DNA of 64,000 bases, taken from Thiobacillus sp. Its GTDB lineage: Bacteria > Pseudomonadota > Gammaproteobacteria > Burkholderiales > Thiobacillaceae. Every line of letters starts with the position of its first letter. Within the stretch, counting starts at the first letter, position 1. This document shows positions 20,226-29,844 of this stretch, piece after piece. The translations under genes and the position numbers were made by a program. The DNA lies in assembly GCA_021166845.1 (NCBI GenBank), contig JAJPEP010000067.1, positions 1-64,000 on the forward strand, in the 5' to 3' direction. Under the pieces are notes generated by a model. That model searched no databases and had not been told where the DNA came from. It worked only from the letters and a program-made list of their open reading frames with translations.

Positions 20226-22166
20226 ATGGTCACCCTCACTCAAAAGCTTGGCGCCAAGATCGTCAACATCCTGATCTTTTTCTTTTTCGTTGCGCTCGCC
20301 GCGATCGGCATGACCCTCTATATTTCCTGGCAACTGGAAGGCGCCGGCGCGGCGATCAACGATGCCGGCAGCGCGCGCATGCGCTCCTACCGCATCGCCT
20401 ACCTGCTGTCGCAAAGCACCCATGAAAACACCGACACCGCCGTGATCGAGGCCCAAATCCTCAAGGAAATCGGTTTGTTCGAATCCACCCTGCGCACACT
20501 GGAAGAAGGCAATCAGGCGCGGCCGCTGTTCCTGCCTAAGGAGCAGGAAGTGCGACGGCAAATGAAGCTTCTGCACCAGGAATGGGAGGAACGGATGAAG
20601 CCGCTGATCCTTGAAATCATGAACAGCGAAAGGGCGGCAGGCCAATTGACGCTCATTACCGCCTACCAGCCGGCGCTGGTGAATTTCGTCAGCATGGTGA
20701 ACCATCTTGTGCTGATGGTGGAGGAAAGCAATACCCGCAACACCGCCCTGCTGCGCTCATTCCAGATCAGCCTGGTGGTGCTGTCGATGGTCGGCACCCT
20801 CGTTCTGATCTATCTGTTCTTCGTGATGGTGATCCGGCCGGTGACCAAGCTGCAGGACGGCATTCAGCGCATGGCGGCAGCCGATTTCAGCGTGCGCCTG
20901 CCGGTGCAAAGCCAGGATGAATTCGGCGCGCTCGCCGACGGCTTCAACCAGATGGCGGACCGGCTGCAAAATCTTTATGGCACGCTGGAAGAACGGGTGC
21001 AGGAAAAAACCAGGAGCCTTGAAGACAAAAACCAGGAACTGGCAATATTGTATGAATTCGCTGCCTTCCTCAACAAACCGGCCTCGGTGGAAGACCTGTG
21101 CCGCGGCGTGCTGAAGAAGCTGATTGGCGTCCTTGCAGCGCAGGGCGGGCTGGTGCGTCTGGTGGCGCCGAATTCGAATGCCCTGCATATCATCATTCAT
21201 GAAGGGGTGTCGGAGGCATTCGCCAAGGAGGAGGCATGCCTGACCCTGGGCGAATGCCTCTGCGGCGAATCGGCTCGGGATGGCACACCGATATCTTGGG
21301 ACCTGAATATCGAAACGCCGCGTCCAACATTGCAACGTTGCAGGCGCGACGGATTCCAGTCGGTTTCCGCCATCCCGATCCGTTCCAAGAAGCAGGTGCT
21401 GGGCATCTTCAACCTTTTCTTCCACAAGCCACAAGTATTCGACAGCCATGAAATCCTGCTGCTCGAAACCATCGGACAGCACCTCGGCATCGCAATCGAG
21501 AACCAGCGCCTGGTTTCGCGAGAGAAGGAAATGGCGGTGTCGGAGGAACGCAATCTGATCGCGCAGGAACTGCACGACAGCATCGCCCAGTCTCTCGCCT
21601 TCCTGAACATTCAGGTGCAGATGCTGGCGGACTCGCTCCATCGCGGCAACGACACCGAGGCCATGGAAGGCCTGGCGCAGATTCGCGAGGGGGTGCAGGA
21701 AAGCTATGACGTCGTGCGCGAGTTGCTGGTGCACTTCCGCACCCGGGTGGAACATGCCGACCTGGCTGGCGCAGTCGCCAGCGCGCTGGAAAAATTCGAG
21801 GGCCAGACCGGGATCAAGACCAGCTTCCGGCAGCGTGGCGGCGGCGCGCCCCTGGAACCGGAATATGTGATCCAGTTGCTGCACATCATCCAGGAAGCCC
21901 TGTCCAATGTACGCAAACACGCCCAGGCTACGCAGGTTGACGTTGACATCGAGCAAAATGAGGAATATCGCATTGTCGTCACCGACAACGGCCGGGGATT
22001 CGACTCCAGCCCGAAACCCGGCGTCGATGAAGAACAGCATGTCGGACTCAAGATCATGAAGGAAAGAGCCCACCGCATCGGCGCGCAGCTGACGATTGCC
22101 TCCCGGCAGGGGGAAGGCACGCGCGTATCCCTGACGCTCACCAAACAACCCAAAGGAACGGCATGA
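20226..22166 (+). CDS. narX: nitrate/nitrite sensor histidine kinase NarX-like (PilJ-type sensor, HAMP, GAF-like, HisKA_3)
   Basis: P-box-like INDAGSARMRSYRIAYLLSQ, HAMP region, ERNLIAQELHDSIAQSLAFLNIQVQ H-box, VTDNGRGFD; followed by narL. Confidence 0.92.
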   Translation: MVTLTQKLGAKIVNILIFFFFVALAAIGMTLYISWQLEGAGAAINDAGSARMRSYRIAYLLSQSTHENTDTAVIEAQILKEIGLFESTLRTLEEGNQARPLFLPKEQEVRRQMKLLHQEWEERMKPLILEIMNSERAAGQLTLITAYQPALVNFVSMVNHLVLMVEESNTRNTALLRSFQISLVVLSMVGTLVLIYLFFVMVIRPVTKLQDGIQRMAAADFSVRLPVQSQDEFGALADGFNQMADRLQNLYGTLEERVQEKTRSLEDKNQELAILYEFAAFLNKPASVEDLCRGVLKKLIGVLAAQGGLVRLVAPNSNALHIIIHEGVSEAFAKEEACLTLGECLCGESARDGTPISWDLNIETPRPTLQRCRRDGFQSVSAIPIRSKKQVLGIFNLFFHKPQVFDSHEILLLETIGQHLGIAIENQRLVSREKEMAVSEERNLIAQELHDSIAQSLAFLNIQVQMLADSLHRGNDTEAMEGLAQIREGVQESYDVVRELLVHFRTRVEHADLAGAVASALEKFEGQTGIKTSFRQRGGGAPLEPEYVIQLLHIIQEALSNVRKHAQATQVDVDIEQNEEYRIVVTDNGRGFDSSPKPGVDEEQHVGLKIMKERAHRIGAQLTIASRQGEGTRVSLTLTKQPKGTA

Positions 22167-22822
22167 GCCACCCGATTCGCATATTGATCGTCGACGACCA
22201 CACCCTGTTCAGGAGCGGCATCAAGGCGCTGCTGCAACGGCAGGACGATTTCGAGGTGGTGGGCGAGGCCGGCGACGGCCTGGAGGGACTGAAACGCGCC
22301 AAATCCCTCCAGCCCGACGTGGTGCTGCTCGACCTGCACATGCCGGGCATCGGCGGGCGCGAAGCGGTCAAGCTGCTGTCCGAGGAAGTGCCGGCATGCA
22401 ACGTGCTGCTGCTGACCGTATCGGAAGACGCCGAAGACCTGATCGAAACGATCCGCGCCGGCGCCCGCGGCTATTTGCTGAAGAACATCGAGACCGATTT
22501 TCTGCTGAACGCCATTCGCTCCGCCGCGCGCGGTGAGTCGGTGGTGTCGCCGCAGATGACCGGCAAGCTGATGATGGGCGTCCGCATGGGCAAGGAAGGC
22601 GTCGCCCAGGAGGACGACAGGGAAAAACTCAGCCCGCGCGAAAAGGACATCATCGCCCTGCTCGCCAAGGGCGTAAGCAACAAGGAAATGGCGCACACCC
22701 TCAACGTGGCGGAGAGCACCATCAAGATCCACGTTCAGAACATTCTCAAGAAGCTACACCTCACCAGCCGGGTGCAGGCGGCGGTCTATGCCGTGGAACA
22801 CGGCCTCGTGCAGAAGGACTGA
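22163..22822 (+). CDS. narL: NarL-family response regulator
   Basis: Receiver ILIVDDHTLFRSGIKALLQ, VVLLDLHMPG; LuxR HTH LSPREKDIIALLAKGVSNKEMAHTLNVAESTIKIHVQNILKKL. Confidence 0.94.
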   Translation: MSHPIRILIVDDHTLFRSGIKALLQRQDDFEVVGEAGDGLEGLKRAKSLQPDVVLLDLHMPGIGGREAVKLLSEEVPACNVLLLTVSEDAEDLIETIRAGARGYLLKNIETDFLLNAIRSAARGESVVSPQMTGKLMMGVRMGKEGVAQEDDREKLSPREKDIIALLAKGVSNKEMAHTLNVAESTIKIHVQNILKKLHLTSRVQAAVYAVEHGLVQKD

Positions 22823-23088
22823 AACCGGACACCGGCTTTCTGGCACATTGCATCATGGCGCGCATCCCCTGCCCACCCGCCGGACGACCCTCCAGTCCCG
22901 GCCCAACCGGACCCATCCCCCAAAAGGAGTATCCCGCCCGGCCTAAATAACTAGACGCGCCAGCCAGATGGCGGAGCGGGCAATTGTTCTTTTTATCCCG
23001 CAAAATCGGCAGTCCTGCCTATATGTCACAGCGCGGTAAGAAATTATCCTTCCCACCAATGATTTAACCAAACCAGTGGGAGGACAGC

Positions 23089-24351
23089 ATGGCTACGCAG
23101 CAATACAAGGCATGGTCCGTGGTGACGGCAAGCACGATTGCGTTCACCGTCTGTTTCATGATCTGGATGATGTTTGCCGTGATCGGCATTCCCATCAAGA
23201 AAATGCTCGACCTCAACGAGACCCAGTTCGGTCTCCTGGTGGCGATGCCGGTGCTCACCGGCTCCCTGATCCGGCTGCCGCTGGGGATGTGGACCGACAA
23301 ATTCGGCGGACGCATCGTGTTTTTCATCCTGATGCTGTCCACCGTCATCCCGATCTGGATGATTTCCCACGCCACCGAGTACTGGCATTTCCTCTTTACC
23401 AGCCTGTTCGTCGGCGTTGCAGGCGGCTCGTTCACCGTGGGCATCGCCTACTGCGCGCGCTGGTTCCCCAAGGAACGCCAGGGCCTGGCCATGGGCATTT
23501 TCGGCGCCGGCAACACCGGCGCGGCGGTGACCAAGCTGGTGGCTCCGCTCATTGTGGTGGGCTACGGCTGGACGATGGTGCCGAAGGTTTATGCGGTCTT
23601 GATGCTGGTTACCGCCATCCTGTTCTGGTTCTTTACCTTCTCCGACCCCGGCCACAAGGTGGGCAAGAGCGTCACCATTCGCGAGCAGCTCGCCGCCTTC
23701 AAGGACCCCAAGGTATGGAAATTGAGCCAGTACTATTCCATCGTGTTCGGCGGTTACGTTGCCCTGGCGCTGTGGATGACCAAGTACTACGTTTCCGAAT
23801 ACGGCTTCGATCTCAAGACCGCCGCCTTGCTGGCCGCGGCCTTCAGCATTCCGGGCGGCGTGCTGCGCGCGATCGGCGGCCACTTCTCCGACAAGTTCGG
23901 CGCCCACACCATTACCTGGTGGGTGCTGTGGGTGTCGCTGGCTTGCCTGTTCTTCCTGTCCTACCCGCAGACCGAATTCACCATCCATACCGTGACCGGC
24001 CCTGCCACATTCCACGTGGGGCTCGGCCCCACCGCCTTCACCATCATCATGTTCACCCTGGGTATCGCCTTTGCAATCGGCAAGGCGTCGGTCTTCAAGT
24101 ACATTTCCGACGATTACCCCAAAAACATCGGCGTGATCTCCGGCGTGGTGGGACTGGCGGGCGGTCTGGGCGGCTTCTTCATGCCGATCATGTTCGGCGC
24201 GCTGGTCGACCTGACGGGCATCCGCTCCTCCGCCTTCATGCTGATGTTCGGCATCGTATGGGTGTCCCTGATGTGGATGTACTGGACCGAGGTCAGGCCG
24301 CTTGACCGGGTGCGCTATAAGAAGCCCCAAGCACTGGATACGCCGGAATAA
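23089..24351 (+). CDS. narK1: MFS nitrate/nitrite transporter NarK1-like
   Basis: 12-TM MFS with NNP-type motifs (FGAGNTGAAVTKLVAP, GVVGLAGGLGGFFMPIMFG). Confidence 0.92.
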   Translation: MATQQYKAWSVVTASTIAFTVCFMIWMMFAVIGIPIKKMLDLNETQFGLLVAMPVLTGSLIRLPLGMWTDKFGGRIVFFILMLSTVIPIWMISHATEYWHFLFTSLFVGVAGGSFTVGIAYCARWFPKERQGLAMGIFGAGNTGAAVTKLVAPLIVVGYGWTMVPKVYAVLMLVTAILFWFFTFSDPGHKVGKSVTIREQLAAFKDPKVWKLSQYYSIVFGGYVALALWMTKYYVSEYGFDLKTAALLAAAFSIPGGVLRAIGGHFSDKFGAHTITWWVLWVSLACLFFLSYPQTEFTIHTVTGPATFHVGLGPTAFTIIMFTLGIAFAIGKASVFKYISDDYPKNIGVISGVVGLAGGLGGFFMPIMFGALVDLTGIRSSAFMLMFGIVWVSLMWMYWTEVRPLDRVRYKKPQALDTPE

Positions 24352-24386
24352 GCAGCACTTTTAAATAATCTAAGGAGGTTTGAGAA

Positions 24387-25994
24387 ATGTCGATCAACAT
24401 CAAGGAATGGGATGTGGAGAACCAGAAGTTCTGGGAAGCCACCGGCAAGAAAATTGCCAACCGCAACCTGTGGATTTCCATCCCCAGCCTTCTGCTTGGC
24501 TTCGCCATCTGGCTGATGTGGGGCATCATCACGGTGCAGATGCTGAACCTGGGCTTCCCGTTCGAGCCTGACCAGCTGTTCACCCTGACCGCCATCGCCG
24601 GCCTGGCGGGCGCCACCCTGAGGATCCCCGCTTCATTCTTCATCCGTATCGCCGGCGGCCGCAACACCATTTTCCTGACCACTGCGCTGCTGATGATTCC
24701 AGCCATCGGCACCGGCCTCGCCCTTCAGGACAAAACCACGCCGCTGTGGGTGTTCCAGCTGATGGCGCTGCTGTCCGGCATTGGCGGCGGCAACTTCGCC
24801 TGCTCGATGTCCAACATCAGCACCTTCTTCCCGAAACGCCTGCAGGGCACGGCGCTCGGCCTCAACGCCGGCCTCGGCAACTTCGGCGTCACCACCATGC
24901 AGGTCCTGATCCCGCTGGTGATGACCGCCGGCATATTCGGTGCGCTGGGGGGCGAACCGATGACCCTGATCAAGGACAGCGGCTGGATTCTCGGCAAGAT
25001 CCTGGCCGGCACGCCCACCTATATCCAGAACGCCGGCTTTGTCTGGCTGCTGGCGCTGGTGCCGCTGGCCTTCCTCGGCTTCTTCGGCATGAACAACCTG
25101 ATGCCGATTTCTCCCAACATCGGCTCGACGATCTCCGCCTTCATCAAGATCCTGTGGCTCTACGGCCTGGCTTTCGTGACCGCCGGCGTGGGCCTGTACC
25201 TGTACCTCCCGGCGCCGACCGGCCTGGGCCTGTTGAACATGTGGGTGGCCTTGCCCCTGATCATGGTCGGCACGCTGTTCGTGATGAAGCTCGCTGCGTT
25301 CGGCGAAATGAAGGCGAACATCGCCAAGCAATTCGCCATCTTCAGCAACAAGCACACCTGGTCCATGACCGTGCTGTATGTGCTGACCTTCGGTTCGTTC
25401 ATCGGCTTCTCGATGGCCCTGCCCCTTGCCATCACGGTGATCTTCGGCTTCCAGCATGAGCTTGTGGACGGCGTGATGACCCACACCACCAAAAACCCCA
25501 ACGCCGTGTCGGCACTCACCTACGCCTGGATCGGCCCCTTCGTCGGCGCGCTGATCCGCCCGGTGGGCGGCTGGATTTCCGACAAGGTGGGCGGTTCCAT
25601 CGTGACCCAGCTGATTTCCGTCGTCATGGTGGTGGCCTCCGCGGCAACCGGCTACGTGATGTTCCTGGCCTACAACTCCGCCACGCCTGAACAGTATTTC
25701 GTGATCTTCATGGTGCTGTTCGTGGTGCTGTTCGCCGCTTCCGGCATCGGCAACGGATCGACCTTCCGCACCGTGGGCGTGATCTTCGACCGCGTGCAGG
25801 CAGGCCCGGTGCTGGGCTGGACTTCCGCCGTGGCGGCTTACGGTTCCTTCATCGCCCCGGTCGTGATCGGCGCGCAGATCAAGGCCGGCACCCCGCAAAA
25901 CGCGATGTACGGCTTCGCCATATTTTATGCCCTGTGTCTGATCCTGAACTGGTGGTTCTACCTGCGGCCAGGTTCTGAAATCAAGAATCCGTGA
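24387..25994 (+). CDS. narK2: MFS nitrate/nitrite antiporter NarK2-like
   Basis: LSGIGGGNFACSMSNISTFFPKRLQGTALGLNAGLGNFGVTTMQ NNP motif; immediately follows narK1. Confidence 0.92.
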   Translation: MSINIKEWDVENQKFWEATGKKIANRNLWISIPSLLLGFAIWLMWGIITVQMLNLGFPFEPDQLFTLTAIAGLAGATLRIPASFFIRIAGGRNTIFLTTALLMIPAIGTGLALQDKTTPLWVFQLMALLSGIGGGNFACSMSNISTFFPKRLQGTALGLNAGLGNFGVTTMQVLIPLVMTAGIFGALGGEPMTLIKDSGWILGKILAGTPTYIQNAGFVWLLALVPLAFLGFFGMNNLMPISPNIGSTISAFIKILWLYGLAFVTAGVGLYLYLPAPTGLGLLNMWVALPLIMVGTLFVMKLAAFGEMKANIAKQFAIFSNKHTWSMTVLYVLTFGSFIGFSMALPLAITVIFGFQHELVDGVMTHTTKNPNAVSALTYAWIGPFVGALIRPVGGWISDKVGGSIVTQLISVVMVVASAATGYVMFLAYNSATPEQYFVIFMVLFVVLFAASGIGNGSTFRTVGVIFDRVQAGPVLGWTSAVAAYGSFIAPVVIGAQIKAGTPQNAMYGFAIFYALCLILNWWFYLRPGSEIKNP

Positions 25995-26053
25995 CACCCG
26001 AAACATCCGTGAATGAAACAGCGCAATCGAATTAACACGATAGGAATTATGAA

Positions 26054-29000
26054 ATGAGCCACTTTCTCGACCGTTTGAAGTTTTTCGAAAAAACCAAGGA
26101 GACCTTCTCCGACAACCATGGCATCGTCACCAACGAAGACCGTCAGTGGGAAGATGCCTACCGTCATCGCTGGGCGCATGACAAGGTGGTTCGCTCCACG
26201 CACGGCGTGAACTGCACCGGTGGCTGTTCGTGGAAAATTTTCGTCAAGAACGGCCTGGTTGCGTTCGAAATGCAGCAAACCGACTACCCGCGCACCCGCG
26301 AAGACCTGCCGGACCACGAACCGCGCGGCTGCCAGCGCGGCGCGTCCTTCTCCTGGTATCTGTACAGCCCGCAGCGCATCAAGTACCCGCTGATCCGCGG
26401 CCGCCTGCTTGATCTGTACCGCACCGAGCGCAAGTCCGGCAAGGATCCGGTCGAGGCATGGGCCGCGATTCAGGCGGACGAAAACAAGCGCAAGAAATAC
26501 ACCGCCGTGCGCGGCCTGGGCGGCTTCGTGCGCGCCGACTGGGAAGAAGTGAAGGAAATCGTTGCCGCCGCCAACGTCCATACCGTCAAGAAATACGGTC
26601 CTGACCGCATTTTTGGTTTCTCGCCCATTCCGGCGATGTCGCAGATTTCCTACGCCTCGGGCGCGCGCTATCTGTCGCTGATCGGCGGCGCCTGCGGTTC
26701 CTTCTACGACTGGTATTGCGACCTTCCGGCCGCGTCCCCCCAGACCTGGGGCGAGCAGACCGACGTACCGGAATCGGCCGACTGGTACAACTCCACCTAC
26801 ATCATCGTCTGCGGCTCCAGCCTGCCGACCACGCGCACGCCGGATGCCCACTTCGTATCCGAGGTGCGCTACAAGGGCGCCAAGGTCATCTCGATGGCGC
26901 CCGACTACGCCGAGTACTGCAAGGCATCCGACCTGTGGATGCCGGTCAATCCGGGTACCGATACCGCCGCCTTCCTGGCGATGGGGCACGTCGCGCTGAA
27001 AGAGTTCTACATCGACAAGCAGGACCCCTATTTCTCGGAATACGCCCGCAAGTACACCGACCTGCCGATCCAGGTGATGCTGCGCAAGCATGGCGAAGGC
27101 TATGTGTCCGACCGCTGCCTGCGCGCATCCGACCTGGACGGCGCCCTGGGCGAGACCAACAATCCCGACTGGAAAACCATCATTTACGATGAGAAATCCA
27201 GGTCCTTTGTCGTGCCGAACGGCTCGATCGGCTTCCGTTGGGGCGAAGAAGGCAAGTGGAACCTGCTACCCAAGAACGCCGCCAGCCAGCAGGAAATATC
27301 GGCCGAACTGTCGTGTATCGACAGCAAGGATGCCGTGGTCTCGGTCGGCTTCCCGCACTTCGAGCCGGGTGAAGGCGATCTGCTGTACCGCAACGTGCCC
27401 GCGCGCAAGCTGAAACTGGCCAACGGCGAGGAAATCCTGGTCACCTCCGTGTTCGACATGCAGATCGCGCAGTACGGCATCGACCGTGGTCTGGGCGGCG
27501 CCAATGTCGCCAGGGACTACCAGGATGCCAGCGTGGCCTATACGCCTGCCTGGGCCGAGAAAGTCACCGGCGTCAAAGCTGCCGACATCGAGCGCACCGG
27601 CCGCGAGTTCGCCTACAACGCATCCAGGACCAACGGCAAATCGATGGTGATCATGGGCGCCGCGATCAACCACTGGTACCACAACGACATGATGTACCGC
27701 GGCGTGATGAACCTGCTGCACATCTGCGGTTGCGTGGGTCAATCCGGCGGCGGCTGGGCCCACTACGTGGGTCAGGAAAAACTGCGTCCGCAGGCCGGCT
27801 GGGCGCCGATCGCCTTCGCGCTCGACTGGCAGCGTCCGCCGCGCCACATGAACTCCACCTCCTACTGGTATTTCCACACCGATCAGTGGCGTTACGAAAC
27901 CCTGCGCGGCGACGACCTCACCTCGCCTGCCGGCAAGGGCAAGTACAAGGGCTATTCGCTGGCCGACTACAACGTCGCCGCGGTCCGCATGGGCTGGCTG
28001 CCGTCCGCGCCGCACTGGAACACTAACCCGCTCGACCTGGTTTCCGAGGCCGAGAAGGCCGGCGCCACCGACGAGGCAGGCATCGCCAAGCACGTGATCG
28101 GCAAGCTCAAGGACGGCTCGCTGGATGTGGCATTCGCCGATCCGGACGCTCCGGAAAACTGGCCGCGCAATCTGTTCGTCTGGCGCGCCAACCTGATCGG
28201 CACCTCCGCCAAGGGCCATGAGTATTTCCTCAAGCACCTGCTCGGCGCACAGAACGGCGTGCTGCAGGAATCCGGCGCCGGAAGCGAAAACAAGCTGGTC
28301 AAATGGCACGACGAAGCGCCGATCGGCAAGCTGGACCTGATGGTCGACATCAACTTCCGCCTGAATTCCACCGGCGCCTACTCCGACATCATCCTGCCGA
28401 CCGCGACCTGGTACGAGAAGAACGACCTCAATACCACCGACATGCATCCCTTCATGCATCCGCTGTCCGAGGCGGTATCGCCGGGCTGGCAGTCCATGTC
28501 CGACTGGCAGATCTTCAAGAATATCGCCAAGACCTTCTCGACGCTGGCCGAAAAACACCTCGGCACCCGCAAGGACATCATCGCCCTGCCGATGCAGCAT
28601 GATTCCCCGTTCGAAATGGCCCAGCCCTTCGGCGAGGTCAAGGACTGGAAAAAAGGCGAGTGCGATCCGATCCCCGGCAAGACCATGCCGCTGCTCAAGG
28701 TGGTCGAGCGCAACTTTGCCGATACCTACAAGAAGTACATCGCCATCGGCCCGCTGATGGTCAAGATCGGCAACAACGTCAAGGGCATCGACTGGAACAC
28801 CGAGGAAGAGTACGAGCAGCTCAAGGTGATGAACGGTGCGGTGAAGGTGCCGGGCGTATCCTTTGGCATGCCGTCGCTGGAAGAGGACATCTTCGTCTGC
28901 GATTCGGTGATGCGCATGGCGCCGGAGACCTGCGGCGAAGTCGCGCACAAGTCCTGGACCGCGCTGTCGAAGAAGACCGGCATCGACCACCACCACCTGT

Positions 29001-29809
29001 ACTCGGCCCGTCACGAGGACAAGATTACCTTCCGCGATATCCAGGTGCAGCCGCGCAAGATCATCACCGCGCCGACCTGGTCCGGGATCGAGTCGGAAAC
29101 GGTGTCCTACACCTCGTGCTACACCAATATCCACGAGCACATTCCGTTCCGCACCCTGACCGGCCGCGCCCATTTCTACCAGGATCACGAGTGGATGCTG
29201 GACTTCGGCGAAGGCTTCTGCGTGCACAAACCGCCGCAGGACATGAAGTCGTTCGGCAAACTCTCGCCGAGCATCCTGGCGGAGAAGCACATCAAGCTGA
29301 AATGGATCACGCCGCACTCCAAGTGGGGCATCCATTCGAGCTACCAGGACAACCTGCGCATGCGGACCTTGTTCCGCGGCGGCCCCTATGTGTGGATCTC
29401 CGAAGTCGACGCCAAGGCGGCCGGCATCGAGGACAACGACTGGGTCGAAGCGATCAACGCCAACGGCGCGACGGTTGCGCGTGCGGTCGTCTCGCAGCGC
29501 GTATCGCGCGGCGTGGCCATGATGTACCACGCCCAGGAGAAGATCGTGAACGTGCCCGGTTCGAATACCACCGGCAAGCGCGGCGGCATCCTGAATTCGG
29601 TGACGCGCGTCGTCATCAAGCCGACCAACATGATCGGCGGTTATGTGCAGCTGGCCTACAGCTTCAACTATTACGGCACGGTGGGCAGCAACCGCGATAC
29701 CGAGATCATCATGCGCAAGGTGGCGGACAAGGACATCGACTGGCTGGAGCGCCCGCTTACCCCGGAACGCGAAGCGCAGCTCAACCCGCCCGGAATCGGC
29801 AAGCGTTGA
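26054..29809 (+). CDS. narG: respiratory nitrate reductase alpha subunit
   Basis: HGVNCTGGCSWKIFVKNGLVAFEMQQTDYPRTREDLPDHEPRGCQRGASFSWYLYS. Confidence 0.98.
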   Translation: MSHFLDRLKFFEKTKETFSDNHGIVTNEDRQWEDAYRHRWAHDKVVRSTHGVNCTGGCSWKIFVKNGLVAFEMQQTDYPRTREDLPDHEPRGCQRGASFSWYLYSPQRIKYPLIRGRLLDLYRTERKSGKDPVEAWAAIQADENKRKKYTAVRGLGGFVRADWEEVKEIVAAANVHTVKKYGPDRIFGFSPIPAMSQISYASGARYLSLIGGACGSFYDWYCDLPAASPQTWGEQTDVPESADWYNSTYIIVCGSSLPTTRTPDAHFVSEVRYKGAKVISMAPDYAEYCKASDLWMPVNPGTDTAAFLAMGHVALKEFYIDKQDPYFSEYARKYTDLPIQVMLRKHGEGYVSDRCLRASDLDGALGETNNPDWKTIIYDEKSRSFVVPNGSIGFRWGEEGKWNLLPKNAASQQEISAELSCIDSKDAVVSVGFPHFEPGEGDLLYRNVPARKLKLANGEEILVTSVFDMQIAQYGIDRGLGGANVARDYQDASVAYTPAWAEKVTGVKAADIERTGREFAYNASRTNGKSMVIMGAAINHWYHNDMMYRGVMNLLHICGCVGQSGGGWAHYVGQEKLRPQAGWAPIAFALDWQRPPRHMNSTSYWYFHTDQWRYETLRGDDLTSPAGKGKYKGYSLADYNVAAVRMGWLPSAPHWNTNPLDLVSEAEKAGATDEAGIAKHVIGKLKDGSLDVAFADPDAPENWPRNLFVWRANLIGTSAKGHEYFLKHLLGAQNGVLQESGAGSENKLVKWHDEAPIGKLDLMVDINFRLNSTGAYSDIILPTATWYEKNDLNTTDMHPFMHPLSEAVSPGWQSMSDWQIFKNIAKTFSTLAEKHLGTRKDIIALPMQHDSPFEMAQPFGEVKDWKKGECDPIPGKTMPLLKVVERNFADTYKKYIAIGPLMVKIGNNVKGIDWNTEEEYEQLKVMNGAVKVPGVSFGMPSLEEDIFVCDSVMRMAPETCGEVAHKSWTALSKKTGIDHHHLYSARHEDKITFRDIQVQPRKIITAPTWSGIESETVSYTSCYTNIHEHIPFRTLTGRAHFYQDHEWMLDFGEGFCVHKPPQDMKSFGKLSPSILAEKHIKLKWITPHSKWGIHSSYQDNLRMRTLFRGGPYVWISEVDAKAAGIEDNDWVEAINANGATVARAVVSQRVSRGVAMMYHAQEKIVNVPGSNTTGKRGGILNSVTRVVIKPTNMIGGYVQLAYSFNYYGTVGSNRDTEIIMRKVADKDIDWLERPLTPEREAQLNPPGIGKR

Positions 29810-29844
29810 TCGTCGCGTGAACAGGATAAATTAGGAGAAACCCA

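Noticed and set aside
22823-23088. FNR box or NarL heptamer cluster upstream of narK1
   Set aside because: Searched by eye for TTGAT-N4-ATCAA and TACYNMT arrays; only weak partial matches, not enough to call a site.
23044-24330. 428-aa minus-strand ORF opposite narK1
   Set aside because: Histidine/glutamine-rich shadow of a membrane-protein gene; no independent support.
27266-29530. 754-aa minus-strand ORF opposite narG
   Set aside because: Shadow ORF in a high-GC gene: composition rich in H/R/G/V with no recognisable domain, fully covered by narG.
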